This document shows, in pieces, positions 15,784 to 25,731 of a DNA stretch of 64,000 nucleotides. The notes below the pieces were generated by a model, which saw nothing but the letters and a program-made list of their open reading frames with translations, was not told the origin of the DNA and searched no databases. The DNA lies in contig JAFSYI010000059.1 of NCBI GenBank assembly GCA_017450065.1, positions 62,001 to 126,000 on the forward strand. The letters run 5' to 3'. The position numbers and the translations under genes are program-made. This DNA comes from Lachnospiraceae bacterium. GTDB taxonomy: Bacteria; Bacillota; Clostridia; Lachnospirales; Lachnospiraceae. Position 1 is the stretch's first letter, and each line of letters begins with the position of its first letter.

Positions 15784-18700
15784 ATGAAGAAAAGAAGAAT
15801 AGGAAGAAGCTTTGTCAGTTTATTGATTGCTTTTGTATTCACTAGCCAGGCAATTGTGCCGGTTTGTGGTGAGGAAATAAGAATTGATGGTACTACTACA
15901 GGAGGGATAATAACCGCGGGAGTTTCATCTATATTTGCGGGGGAAGATGAGATTTTGATATCAGATGAATCTGATGTATTACTTAATCCATCGGATGATG
16001 TTCAGATTGTAAACGATACAGTTGAATTGTCGGATGATTCAAATAATAGTGTGTTAATTGAATCTGAATTGATTTCAGAATCATCTTCAAAACCAATGGA
16101 TTCAAACGATGATTATGCATTAGATGATTTGTCCAATAGAAGTGATGGTAATGAGATAACAAATGAAGAAGTATGTTCTGAAATAACAGAGGTTAGAGTA
16201 TATGCATCTTCTGGAAGTGTTGTGTCAATGACTGAAGATGCATATTTTGATAAAGTTAATCGTTTTATTGGGGAAGGAGGATACGAAAAAAACGCTCATT
16301 CGGGAGGACAGGAATGGGATAATACCACAAAGAGCGAGAATGGTGGAGCATCTGGATGTGCAGCATATGCCCATGATTTTGTATACTATGTTTTTGATAA
16401 GAGAGGATTTAAGAATGGAAGTCCGTACGACTCGATAAATAAAATACAGACGGGAGATGTTGTTTATATAACAGAACCGGAATGGGATGCCCAAGGAAGA
16501 ATTAAAAGAGATAGTAGTAACAACATAATTTATAAAACACCACACTATTTTTGTGTTTTAAAGAGAGATGGTGAGAATCTTTGGACCGCAGAGGGAAATT
16601 CAAGTAAAAAAGTAAGGATAGAGAATGGTTATAAAATTGTCAACGGTGAGCTTCAACAATGGAGAAATAACACATTAAATCATATATGTAAATTTGAATG
16701 CGGATGGCATCATTTAGATTTAAATAAATCGGGAAGTCCCATAGGCAGTATCGATTCTATAGGTGCAGATAACGGAAAACTGTTTGTAGGCGGTTGGGCG
16801 TATGATCCAGATTCACCTTCGACCAGCATTCAGATAAATGTTTATGTGGAAGGACGGACAGATCCGATAGCATCCTTCAAAACCCATATTCACAGGGATA
16901 TCGCAGGTGGAACTAACTGCGGATTCGATGAGACAATAGATATATCTAATTTAGGCTTATCAGGAAAAAAGAAAGTATCTCTATGGGGTATAGATGTCAC
17001 AGGAGATGATAATGCGGAGATAGGAAGCGAAGAGGTTGACTTTGACACAGATCCAATACCTATACCTATACCTATGCCAGACGAATCTCCTTATGATCCA
17101 GAAATAGAAAACGGTAAATATGTTCTTATGTCTGCCTTACGCAGTGATACACATTTGAATATAGAAGGTAATGATAAATCAGATGATGATGATAATGTAA
17201 ATGTCGAAAGAGGATTTGATGAAGATTCCTATTATGATGTATTCAAGGTATCTTTGCTGGAAAATGGTTATTACAAGCTGATCCAAAACGGTACTAATCA
17301 CATGGCGGTATCTGTTGCAGGCAGAAGCACAAGTGAAGATGCAAACATTCAAATGTATTATTGGAATCCGGAGGATTTGAGTAATACAGAATTTCAATGG
17401 GCTATTAAATGGGCTAAGAAACAGGACGGTAAGCCGTATCACTATTTAAGAGCCAGATGCAGCGGTATGTATATGACTACTGCCGGGAGCAGTAACGGAA
17501 GAAATGTGTATCAGGCATCTAAAGATAACGATGACGATTACCAGAAATGGTTCTTTGCCCGTTATATGAAACCTTCCATAGAAACAGATTCCTTGCCCAA
17601 TGGGTCAGTTGGACAAAGCTATAGTGCTACGCTTGAAGCTGACAGTGATCTTGATGTTGCGTGGACATTTACCGGCAAGGACGATAGTCTTCCTCCCGGA
17701 CTCAGTCTGGAAAGAAGCGGTAAGATCACAGGTACTCCAACAACTCCCGGTACATACACTTTCAGCCTTGATGCAGAGAATGCTCTTGTTGACGCGTTGG
17801 GTCTTAGCACAAGGAAATACACGATAGTTATAGAAGGTGATATACCCGTAACCGGTGTGACATTAGATAAGTCGGCACTTGAATTGAACGAAGGAGCAAG
17901 CGCAACACTGACTGCAGCGGTATCACCTGATAACGCCACTGATAAATCAGTCACATGGAAATCAAGTGATGAAAAAATAGCAACTGTCAGTTCATCGGGT
18001 AAGGTTACGGCAGTTAAAGAGGGTATCGCGACAATTACAGTAACATCGAATTCAAATAAAGATAAAAGCGCTTCCTGTAAGGTTACAGTGAAGAAAAATA
18101 ATATCCCAGTGACTTCGGTCACTTTGGATAAAACATCTCTTGAAATTAATGCAGGATCTACGTCTGTTTTAACGGCTACAGTAAAACCCGATAACGCCAC
18201 AGATAAAACAGTCACTTGGAAATCAAGTGATGAAAAAATAGCAACCGTCAATTCGTCGGGAAAGGTTACGGCGGTTAAGGAAGGTACTGCGACGATCACA
18301 GTAACATCAAATTCCAACAAAGATAAGAGTGCATCGTGTAAGGTTACTGTGAAGTCGAAGCCTACCGGCATAGTGATAAAGGCTGATGATGTAAGCGGAG
18401 CGGCAGGCAGTACAGTATCAGTTCCCGTCAGGATTACGGGCAACCCGGGTCTGGGCGGTCTGAGCCTGACGATCATAAGCGATCCTGCCTTGTCAATAGA
18501 AAGCGTTGAAAAGGGAAGTATTCTGTCATCGGGTACATTTGAACAGAATAAGGATACAGGTCTCGCACAATGGTATACAAGGGAAAGTGCGGCTACAGGG
18601 GATGGCATTCTTTTTGTTGTTAAGTTCAGCGTGAAGAACGGTGCAGAGAAGAAGAATTATCCGGTAAATATAGCTTTCAAGGATGGGAAGAAAGAAAATG

Positions 18701-18960
18701 TTGTGGATATAAATGGAAACACTCTGAACGTCAGTCTGGTTGCAGGAAGTGTAAACACAAATAGAATACTGGGCGATATTACAGGGGATGGAATAATTGC
18801 CATAGGCGATGTTGTCAGGCTTGCAAGAGCAGTTTCGGGAAGTATTGCGCTTACTGACGAAGAGAAAGCAGTAGCAGATATAAACGGAGATAAAGTAATA
18901 GCTATTGGGGATGTGGTCAGGCTTGCAAGATATGTTGAGGGATCAATAACCGAATTATAA
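15784..18960 (+). CDS. Secreted multidomain protein: CHAP-like, ricin-like, Ig-like, cohesin and dockerin
   Basis: 1,058 residues with a signal peptide (KKRRIGRSFVSLLIAFVF). An acidic linker runs to about 145. Residues 150-305 look like a CHAP/NlpC-type papain fold with C192 in SGCAAYAHDF and H254 in TPHYFCVL. An Ig-like module (about 312-420), a PIPIPIP linker, a ricin-type lectin-like region (about 440-598), a putative-Ig (He_PIG) module (about 599-690) and two BIG_2 domains (about 690-858) follow. Residues 858-993 resemble a cohesin (VSVPVRITGNPGLGGLSLTI). The C-terminus is a dockerin with two calcium-loop repeats, DITGDGIIAIGDVVRLAR and DINGDKVIAIGDVVRLAR. AAGGAGG precedes the ATG. The catalytic assignment is by motif only. 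It is 17 bases from the next gene. Confidence 0.85.
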   Translation: MKKRRIGRSFVSLLIAFVFTSQAIVPVCGEEIRIDGTTTGGIITAGVSSIFAGEDEILISDESDVLLNPSDDVQIVNDTVELSDDSNNSVLIESELISESSSKPMDSNDDYALDDLSNRSDGNEITNEEVCSEITEVRVYASSGSVVSMTEDAYFDKVNRFIGEGGYEKNAHSGGQEWDNTTKSENGGASGCAAYAHDFVYYVFDKRGFKNGSPYDSINKIQTGDVVYITEPEWDAQGRIKRDSSNNIIYKTPHYFCVLKRDGENLWTAEGNSSKKVRIENGYKIVNGELQQWRNNTLNHICKFECGWHHLDLNKSGSPIGSIDSIGADNGKLFVGGWAYDPDSPSTSIQINVYVEGRTDPIASFKTHIHRDIAGGTNCGFDETIDISNLGLSGKKKVSLWGIDVTGDDNAEIGSEEVDFDTDPIPIPIPMPDESPYDPEIENGKYVLMSALRSDTHLNIEGNDKSDDDDNVNVERGFDEDSYYDVFKVSLLENGYYKLIQNGTNHMAVSVAGRSTSEDANIQMYYWNPEDLSNTEFQWAIKWAKKQDGKPYHYLRARCSGMYMTTAGSSNGRNVYQASKDNDDDYQKWFFARYMKPSIETDSLPNGSVGQSYSATLEADSDLDVAWTFTGKDDSLPPGLSLERSGKITGTPTTPGTYTFSLDAENALVDALGLSTRKYTIVIEGDIPVTGVTLDKSALELNEGASATLTAAVSPDNATDKSVTWKSSDEKIATVSSSGKVTAVKEGIATITVTSNSNKDKSASCKVTVKKNNIPVTSVTLDKTSLEINAGSTSVLTATVKPDNATDKTVTWKSSDEKIATVNSSGKVTAVKEGTATITVTSNSNKDKSASCKVTVKSKPTGIVIKADDVSGAAGSTVSVPVRITGNPGLGGLSLTIISDPALSIESVEKGSILSSGTFEQNKDTGLAQWYTRESAATGDGILFVVKFSVKNGAEKKNYPVNIAFKDGKKENVVDINGNTLNVSLVAGSVNTNRILGDITGDGIIAIGDVVRLARAVSGSIALTDEEKAVADINGDKVIAIGDVVRLARYVEGSITEL

Positions 18961-18976
18961 TAGGGGGAAATATATT

Positions 18977-21900
18977 ATGAAAACATCAATAAAGAAATAT
19001 ATAGTCGGCATTTTGGCAGTCTGTATGCTTGCTTCTGTAATGACGGGTATATCGGGTACGAATAATGTGAAGGCTGCAGAAGGGGGAGCCGTCATAGAAG
19101 TAAGCTCTGTGGAAGCAGACCCGGGAGACTCTGTAAGTATACCGGTTAGTATTACAAAGAATCCCGGAATCGGCGGTTTCCAGTTTGTTATAACATATGC
19201 AGACAGTCTGGAACTTGAAAGCATAAATAAGGGTAATATTCTGACAGAGGGTACATTTAACGCTAATATAAATAAGAGTAGCGCTCAATGGTACCTGTCC
19301 GGAGATAATCCTGTAACAGGTACGGGAGAACTGTTGTCATTAAAGTTCAAAGTATCTGAAAATGCTTCAGCAGGTAAGTATGAGGTGAAAGTAGGTCTGC
19401 TGGATGATGAGCCCAATAATCTCTCTGACATAGATGGAAATACCGTTCCCTCGGAATTTAAAAGCGGTATTGTCAAGTTGGGGTCTGATACTCTGGAATT
19501 AAGTCTGAACAAACAATCGCTATCAATGTCTGTAGGGGATTCGGAGAAACTGACTGCCACAGTAAACCCTGAAGAGAATACAGCGATCACATGGAAATCA
19601 GGTAATGATAAAGTCGTAACAGTTGACGACAAGGGTAATGTCAAAGCCACAGGTAAAGGGGAAACGACCATTACGGTAAAAGCGGTCAATTCTAAATCGC
19701 TTCTTGAAAAAACCGTCGAATGTAAGGTATCTGTCAAGGAAATAGAGCCTACTAAAGTGACGCTGAATAAAAGCACCTTGGAACTGAATATAGGAGGTTC
19801 CGATACACTGATTGCGACTGTTGAGCCATCTAATGCAACAGATAAAACAGTCGCATGGAAAACAAGTGATAATAAGATAGCAACCGTAGATGCCGGAAAG
19901 GTGACGTTGGTTTCAGAAGGAACTGCAACTATAACAGCAACAACGGTTAATGGGTTGTCAGCAGAATGTAAGGTTTCGCAAAAGATAATTGAACCAACAG
20001 GTGTGTCTTTGAATAAAACATCTATAAAACTGACCATAGGTGGTACTGAGACACTGAGTGCGACCGTTCTGCCGGATAATGCAACAGATAAATCTGTTAT
20101 ATGGAAGAGCAGTAGTGTTAAGGTTGCAATTGTTGATAATGGAAAAATAACAGGAACCGGGGTGGGAACCGCAACAATTACAGCGGAAACACTTAACGGG
20201 AAGACGGCAAAATGCGAAGTTACCGTTAGCTCTTATGATACAACATGGCAGAATGATTTTACTTATACGCTGAAGGATTCAGCTATCTATATTAGTAAGT
20301 ATAACGGAAGCGCGGAAGAGCTTACTATTCCATCACAAGCAGTAATTGGTGGGAAAACTTATAAGACCAAGCTTGCCGCTGACTGTACGGGATTCTTTGA
20401 TGGAAATAAAACATTGAAGAAGATTGATCTGAGAGGTGCGGACAGTTCAGAGGTCACGAATATGACATCAATGTTCGCAGCTTGCATCACTGTAGAGTCA
20501 ATCAATCTTAATGGGTTGAACACTTCGGGTGTAACAAGTATGAGATCAATGTTCAACGGATGCAGCAAGCTTACAGATCTGGACATAGATGGGATTGATA
20601 CATCAGGGGTTACTGATATGTTTGCTTTATTCCAGGGATGCGGCTCAATTCTTTCTTTAAATGTAGGTGGGTTTAATACTTCAAAAGTAACAACTATGGG
20701 AGGTATGTTCTATGGATGTAAAGGTCTGACATCATTGGATTTATCCAATATGGATATGTCATCCGTAACCAGTATAGTATCTATGTTCGCACAATGCGAT
20801 GCATTGACGAGCATTAAAGCACCGGGAAATCTTAAGTCAGAAATTAAGCTTCCGGGAGAAGGATGGAAAAATAACGAGTCCGGAGAAGCTGTAACTTCTA
20901 TTGCCGCAGGTACTAAGGCAGGTACTTTATTTATCAAAGGAAATGCACCTGTACCCATAGTTTCTGTTACAGGGATTTCTGTCGATCCGACTTCAAAAAT
21001 CATAAATATCGGAGCATCTTTTCAGATAAAAGCAATCATAGAGCCTTCGAATGCAACGAATCAAAATGTTGCATGGGAGAGCAAAGATGCAGCTATCGCT
21101 TATGTAGATAAGGAAGGAAATGTTACAGGTAAAGCTGAGGGAACAACTGAAATCATTGTGAGAGCCGAGGATGGGGGATTTGAAGCAGTTTGCAAGATTG
21201 AAGTGAAGAAGAAGGATCCCGTGCCGGTGACAGGCGTTACTGTGACTCCGACAGCAAAGACTATCAATAAGGGAGAATCGTTTAGTGTTACAGCCACGGT
21301 AAAACCAAATAATGCTGATACAAAGACTGTTTCGTGGGAAAGCAGCAACATATCTGTTGCTTCGGTTGATAATACAGGAAGAGTGATCGGTAATAAGGTG
21401 GGAACAGCCTCGATTACCGCAAAAACTAAGGATAGAGGATATACAGCAACCTGTAAGGTTACGGTACGGGAAAAGCCTTCGGATGATCCTGCGGAATATA
21501 AAACAGAAGTGATAGATAACCGGACAAATCCACCTCATAAGGGAAAGGCCAGCTTCTCGGTTTCCAATCTTAAAAGGGATACGTACTTGAAGATGAATAA
21601 TTCTAACGGATCTACACTTAGACTACTTATAAGCGCGGACAGCAATCTGAGAAATCTGACGGCTGTGTATTATGATCTGAGCGTTGTTGATTCGGCCGGA
21701 AATGCCATTACTGATTTCGGAACCTGCAAGGTCAAGCTTCCCCTGTCATCAGATATGGATATCAGCAAGGGGACGGTACAGGTTGTAAGCGTGCTTAACG
21801 GAAAGCTTGATAAATCAATTGCTTCATCTACGAAAACTGAAAGCGGCGTTCCGTTTGTAGAATTCAGCACGCCTCATTGTTCGGAATTTGCTGTGCTGTA

Positions 21901-22144
21901 TAAATCGAGTAGTTCGGGAGGCGGAGGTTCATCGACCTCAACATCTTCAAGCAGCAGTTCATCGTCGAGCAGTTCTTCGAGCAGCTCAATGAAGGGTTCC
22001 ACCACAGAGATATCATTAAGCAATGCATATGGTTCATCAACTTCGAGAGCATCTGCCGGAGCCGCATCTAACCCGACAGCTAATTCAAATGCATCGGATT
22101 CATCAAGAAAGCTTGACAATGTGCCTAAGACCGGGGACAGATAA
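18977..22144 (+). CDS. Secreted cohesin / BIG_2 / DUF285 surface protein with tail-less VPKTG motif
   Basis: 1,055 residues with a signal peptide. Order: a cohesin-like domain (about 34-170, VSIPVSITKNPGIGGFQFVI), three BIG_2 domains (about 171-418), a BspA/DUF285 leucine-rich-like block (about 470-640, with repeated SxVTxMxxMFxGCxxL units), two more BIG_2 domains (about 655-832), a beta-rich domain and a polyserine stretch (about 977-1010). It ends NVPKTGDR. VPKTG is a sortase-type signal, but the hydrophobic helix and basic tail that normally follow are absent in all three frames. A sortase gene lies 100 bases downstream. The cohesin could accept the dockerin of the upstream protein. Confidence 0.85.
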   Translation: MKTSIKKYIVGILAVCMLASVMTGISGTNNVKAAEGGAVIEVSSVEADPGDSVSIPVSITKNPGIGGFQFVITYADSLELESINKGNILTEGTFNANINKSSAQWYLSGDNPVTGTGELLSLKFKVSENASAGKYEVKVGLLDDEPNNLSDIDGNTVPSEFKSGIVKLGSDTLELSLNKQSLSMSVGDSEKLTATVNPEENTAITWKSGNDKVVTVDDKGNVKATGKGETTITVKAVNSKSLLEKTVECKVSVKEIEPTKVTLNKSTLELNIGGSDTLIATVEPSNATDKTVAWKTSDNKIATVDAGKVTLVSEGTATITATTVNGLSAECKVSQKIIEPTGVSLNKTSIKLTIGGTETLSATVLPDNATDKSVIWKSSSVKVAIVDNGKITGTGVGTATITAETLNGKTAKCEVTVSSYDTTWQNDFTYTLKDSAIYISKYNGSAEELTIPSQAVIGGKTYKTKLAADCTGFFDGNKTLKKIDLRGADSSEVTNMTSMFAACITVESINLNGLNTSGVTSMRSMFNGCSKLTDLDIDGIDTSGVTDMFALFQGCGSILSLNVGGFNTSKVTTMGGMFYGCKGLTSLDLSNMDMSSVTSIVSMFAQCDALTSIKAPGNLKSEIKLPGEGWKNNESGEAVTSIAAGTKAGTLFIKGNAPVPIVSVTGISVDPTSKIINIGASFQIKAIIEPSNATNQNVAWESKDAAIAYVDKEGNVTGKAEGTTEIIVRAEDGGFEAVCKIEVKKKDPVPVTGVTVTPTAKTINKGESFSVTATVKPNNADTKTVSWESSNISVASVDNTGRVIGNKVGTASITAKTKDRGYTATCKVTVREKPSDDPAEYKTEVIDNRTNPPHKGKASFSVSNLKRDTYLKMNNSNGSTLRLLISADSNLRNLTAVYYDLSVVDSAGNAITDFGTCKVKLPLSSDMDISKGTVQVVSVLNGKLDKSIASSTKTESGVPFVEFSTPHCSEFAVLYKSSSSGGGGSSTSTSSSSSSSSSSSSSSSMKGSTTEISLSNAYGSSTSRASAGAASNPTANSNASDSSRKLDNVPKTGDR

Positions 22145-22167
22145 CAATAAGCATATTACAAGCATGC

Positions 22168-22192
22168 AAAAGAGCGATCATATCGCTCTTTT
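22168..22192 (+). terminator. Intrinsic terminator after the surface-protein pair
   Basis: AAAAGAGCGAT and ATCGCTCTTTT form an 11-base stem with a three-base loop, ending in T-rich sequence. It closes the two-gene operon before the sortase. Confidence 0.85.
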
Positions 22193-22244
22193 GTTCCCTT
22201 TGGATTTATTTATAAATATACAAGGACAGAGAGACTATAGACAG

Positions 22245-23036
22245 ATGGTTGTAAATAAGAGGATAATAACATTAATTATTATTTCCGCGGTCATATCAGG
22301 AGTTGGTATGATGTGTTTTATTACCTATAAATCCTTTCAATACGGTGCGAGAGTCGGAAAAGGCAATGCTGCCGGAGGTAATGAGTCAGACAAGTCATTT
22401 AATACTATTCCTGTAGTAAGAGCTGTTGATATTCCGCAAGAGGAAAGAGAAGAACTTGTCGGCATATACGCAGGAATGAAGGAAGAGAATCCTGATTTTG
22501 CCGGTTATATAAGTGTTCCGGGAAGCTATTTTGGATATCCTGTGATGTATACTCCGTATGATCCGGAAAAATACCTTCATAAGGATCTGTTCGGGGTACA
22601 GAGTGATGATGGGCTGCCGTTTATAGATGCAAGGTGTAATCTTGAGCCCGAGAGCGATAATATCATAATATACGGTCATAATATGAAGGACGGAAGTATG
22701 TTTGCTTCTCTTTTTGCGTATCAGGATAAGTCTTATTTTGAAGAGCACCCGGTAATACGTTTTGATACAGAGAACGAGCTCCGGGAGTATGAAGTTATGT
22801 CTGTTTTTTATGACAGGGTTTATTACGAAGATGAAGAGGTATTCAAGTTCTATAATTTCATAGAAGCAGCAGATGAAGTAGAATATGATAAAGCGATAAA
22901 ACAGTATTTAAAGAAGTCTGTTTATGACACAGGTATTACTGCTGAATATGGTGATAAGCTTGTGACGCTTGTTACTTGCGCATACCACACTGAAAACGGC
23001 AGGTTTGTCATTGTGGCAAGGAGAAAGGAACATTAG
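22245..23036 (+). CDS. srtB: Class B sortase
   Basis: The 263-residue product starts with a membrane anchor (RIITLIIISAVISGVGMMCF) followed by the sortase barrel. Catalytic residues are visible: H145 in YGHNMKDGSMF, C245 in TLVTCAY and R259 in RFVIVAR. The GHNMKDGSMF signature and the long region between H and C mark class B. Sortases cleave a sorting motif between T and G or N and link the protein to peptidoglycan. Its likely client is the VPKTG protein just upstream. The start at 22245 is preferred because sequence before it belongs to the previous gene and its terminator. Confidence 0.93.
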   Translation: MVVNKRIITLIIISAVISGVGMMCFITYKSFQYGARVGKGNAAGGNESDKSFNTIPVVRAVDIPQEEREELVGIYAGMKEENPDFAGYISVPGSYFGYPVMYTPYDPEKYLHKDLFGVQSDDGLPFIDARCNLEPESDNIIIYGHNMKDGSMFASLFAYQDKSYFEEHPVIRFDTENELREYEVMSVFYDRVYYEDEEVFKFYNFIEAADEVEYDKAIKQYLKKSVYDTGITAEYGDKLVTLVTCAYHTENGRFVIVARRKEH

Positions 23037-23139
23037 TGCTTGTGATGAATGGTCACAGACCTGCATTATAACTCAACACCCGTTTATTCTATGGAATAGA
23101 TGCGCTTGAATATGATATATTATCAGACGAGGAGGTAAA

Positions 23140-24270
23140 ATGATTATGAATAATCATCATATAATTAACATGAGTTTTGCTGCTCTTGTGATCTGCATAG
23201 GCTTAGTTGCATGTTATAAGCCGAAGGAACAAAAAGAAGCAGACGTGATTATAGGGAATAACCAACCCACAGATGAATCAGTGATGCCTGTTGATACCCA
23301 CAAAGATATTGTGGGTGATATTGAAGATTCAACAAAAACCAGCGAAGAGTCGGAGATCATTGAAGCATCGGATACGAATACATCTGAGGATTTGTCTGAC
23401 CTTATGGAATTCTATGGAGTAAACATTTCCGAAGTATTGGAAGTATTTCCCGACCTGGAGTATGAGGAATCGGTTGATGGAAGCAGGTATTCTGAAAAGG
23501 AAGAAAAATCTTTTGATGGGCTTTCGCTGGCAGGTCCGTTCTTTGATGTAGATGAAGACGACATGGTTACGGGTATTACATATGGAGGGACTAGATATTC
23601 CGTAGCAAATATTAATCCCGGCGTTGATTTCAAAGAAGCTTCAGGGATATTGAAGAATGACGGATGGAAGTTTGAGTATGGTGATTTTGCACATGGGACG
23701 GCAACTTATTATGCAGTATATGTCAGAAATGATACAGAGCTATGCGTTTCTACTGATGGGACAGGAGAATTCGGGGCTTTAGAAGAGAACGAAATCACAG
23801 GAATTGTAAATAACGTTATTGTTTACAGACATGAAGAAGAGGAGGCGACTGAACCGGCACGTACAGAAGTATTTGGATATCTGACAGATTATAAGGATTT
23901 GGTTAAGCTGCTTGATATGATGCCTTATTATGAATCCAGCATACAACTGGGGGATGCATTTACGAGTCATCAGTTCTTTCTTGAATATGATGATATGGGA
24001 GACTTCAGCATGACAAATGAAGCGTCCCCGTATGTTTCCCTGTGTGAGATAATCCCGGGTGATTCTACGGAGAGGATCCCCGGAAAGATGAAGGAATATG
24101 GGTTTAAGAAGTATTATGACGAAGATGATTTGGCTATGTATTCATATCTGAAGGATGATATTTTATATGCGGCGTTATTTTATAAGGAGTCAGGAGTTGT
24201 AAGTAGCTGGTACTTTTGCAATTGGCCGGAAGGCGAGGATGCATTGGGAATGTGGGAACAGTGGGAGTAA
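23140..24270 (+). CDS. Acidic lipoprotein of unknown function
   Basis: A 376-residue protein with a lipoprotein signal (INMSFAALVICIGLVAC; lipobox LVAC). An acidic, Thr/Ser/Glu-rich spacer runs to about residue 85, as in surface-tethered lipoproteins. Two related-looking segments follow (about 88-230 and 245-370), each with a hydrophobic start (VLEVFPDLEYE, LLDMMPYYES). I do not recognise the family. GGAGGT lies 4 bases before the ATG. Its place after sortase B suggests it belongs to the same envelope island, with its own promoter possible in the 100-base gap. Confidence 0.75.
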   Translation: MIMNNHHIINMSFAALVICIGLVACYKPKEQKEADVIIGNNQPTDESVMPVDTHKDIVGDIEDSTKTSEESEIIEASDTNTSEDLSDLMEFYGVNISEVLEVFPDLEYEESVDGSRYSEKEEKSFDGLSLAGPFFDVDEDDMVTGITYGGTRYSVANINPGVDFKEASGILKNDGWKFEYGDFAHGTATYYAVYVRNDTELCVSTDGTGEFGALEENEITGIVNNVIVYRHEEEEATEPARTEVFGYLTDYKDLVKLLDMMPYYESSIQLGDAFTSHQFFLEYDDMGDFSMTNEASPYVSLCEIIPGDSTERIPGKMKEYGFKKYYDEDDLAMYSYLKDDILYAALFYKESGVVSSWYFCNWPEGEDALGMWEQWE

Positions 24271-24369
24271 TGAAGATTTGCTTAAGAGTTGAAGGTTCTT
24301 TTGGGCGGTTATTAAAGACTGCAAAGAAATGCAGGGGGAATAAATGAATTGATAATTGAAGAGCTCTCT

Positions 24370-24822
24370 ATGATAAAGATCAGGTATCGATTATATGCAA
24401 TGATATTAGCATTGTTATTTGTATTCGTTTGCGGTTGCGGAAGCACACTGAACCGGATTTCAAACAGTATTTCTCAAGAAAATACGGAGATGGGAGATGA
24501 AACAGAGTCAAGATCTGCGCTTCAAGCTCCTGACTCTGTTTTTGAGAATGGTGGAAAGAATATAGACGGTTGGGATGAAATGTCCATTAATGACGCTTCT
24601 GATGAAGTCTGTAATTCATCTTCCAATAATGAAAACAGAGCTAGAAATATTGAAAAAGCCGTAGATGTGTCTGTGGTAAGCGAAGAGATGGTAGCAGAAG
24701 ATGGAGCCGGGGAAGCATATGTTACGATTACAAGGGATGACCGGTCTCATTTGCGTGGGTGGATAACGGAGAAATATTTGATAAGGCTTCCTGTTATTAT
24801 GAAGAGGCTTCATTGGCACTGA
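24370..24822 (+). CDS. Small lipoprotein-like protein, probably frameshifted at its 3' end
   Basis: About 150 residues with an N-terminal signal (YRLYAMILALLFVFVCGCG) and Ser/Glu-rich spacer, like its neighbour. The frame ends in basic, unlikely sequence (RLPVIMKRLHWH). The next frame continues plausibly from about 24759 as VDNGEIFDKASCYYEEAS, suggesting a 1-base shift near 24755. A TTG at 24349, 9 bases after GGGGGA, is an alternative start. Function is unknown. Confidence 0.5.
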   Translation: MIKIRYRLYAMILALLFVFVCGCGSTLNRISNSISQENTEMGDETESRSALQAPDSVFENGGKNIDGWDEMSINDASDEVCNSSSNNENRARNIEKAVDVSVVSEEMVAEDGAGEAYVTITRDDRSHLRGWITEKYLIRLPVIMKRLHWH

Positions 24823-24860
24823 TTTGGTGCTGTGAGTGTTGTAGTCAGTCGATATTTTGG

Positions 24861-25167
24861 TTAATAGTATCCTCGATTTTTCCTACATCCCCGAACATAG
24901 GCTCTGATGCCTGTGTAGATCAGATGGGCGGTCAGGTTAACAATGATCAGGTTGATATGGAGGAATCCGTGTATCTCTTCTGAAAGGAATACGGTTAGTG
25001 CAAGAGGGATAACGGATGCCCATAATGAAATATTGTCGCAGATTTCTTTTTTTATACCATTCGATATACTCCTTTAGCAGATAGCAGATCATTATGGCTG
25101 GCAGGATAATAAGTATCGCAGTTATAGCTATAGTTACCAGCTGAGACAAAACATCATGAACATACAT
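24861..25167 (-). pseudogene. Frameshifted membrane-protein fragment
   Basis: Reading down from 25167, MYVHDVLSQLVTIAITAIL then LIILPAIMICYLLKEYIEWYKK forms one hydrophobic segment. At a run of seven T on the plus strand (25047-25053) the frame breaks. One base of shift continues as EICDNISLWASVIPLALTVF and LHINLIIVNLTAHLIYTGI to a stop at 24861. The restored product would be about 100 residues with three hydrophobic stretches. There is no ribosome site, so the 5' part is probably lost. Confidence 0.55.
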
Positions 25168-25169
25168 AT

Positions 25170-25715
25170 ATGCTTAACATGATCGAGATCGAAGCTTTCA
25201 GGCCTGCGATAAAGTGTTTAAAGAGCATAGATCTCGGAGCCGAAGCATTTCCAAGTGTCCTGTATGAGCGGCTTATGGAGATAAACCCCGACCTCTATGT
25301 AGTAAATACCTACGGTCCGACAGAGGCTACGGTATCCTGTACGCTTAAGAAGGTTACGAGTGCAGATGAAGAGATAGATATAGTACTGCTGAAGGTACAC
25401 TTGAGTGTCAGACTTGCATCATATATGATACCTCAGGCATACATGCAGCTTAAGGAAATGCCGCTTACCCCTCATGGAAAGGTAAACAAGAAGGCGCTTC
25501 CCGAACCGAGACTCGGAGAAACCGAAAGCAGGAACATAGTGCCGCCTGCCGGAGAGCCTCAGCAGCAGCTGTGTGCTATTTTTGCAAAAGCCCTGCAGAT
25601 ATTTCAACAGTCTCTGTGGACGGCAGTGTTGAGGAGGAAAATAAGGATAAGATGGATCAATCATAATCCATCTCTTCCTGCCGAAATAACAATTGACTGT
25701 TTGTTCATATGTTGA
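25170..25715 (+). pseudogene. Decayed NRPS adenylation-domain remnant
   Basis: The frame holds two parts of an amino-acid adenylation domain: DLYVVNTYGPTEATVSCTLK (the A5-type core YGPTEA) and YMIPQAYMQLKEMPLTPHGK followed by VNKKALPEP (the A10-type end). The roughly 100 residues normally between them, including the TGD and RxD motifs, are missing. The start of a carrier domain follows, then unrelated sequence with no phosphopantetheine serine motif. No start or ribosome site is convincing. It is a leftover of a lost non-ribosomal peptide locus. Confidence 0.8.
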
Positions 25716-25721
25716 TATAAT
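25693..25721 (+). promoter_or_regulatory. Promoter of the exporter operon
   Basis: TTGACT and TATAAT are separated by 17 bases, about 45 bases before the membrane-fusion protein start. The -35 overlaps the tail of the NRPS remnant. Confidence 0.75.
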
Positions 25722-25731
25722 CTATGGGTAA

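Noticed and set aside
17619..18608. Long minus-strand open frame opposite the BIG_2 region
   Set aside because: It is the antisense shadow of a repetitive coding region, with no ribosome site and low-complexity translation.
22023..22244. Longer sortase protein starting inside the upstream surface gene
   Set aside because: That extension overlaps the surface-protein end and its terminator and lacks a signal anchor; the ATG at 22245 begins the expected membrane segment.
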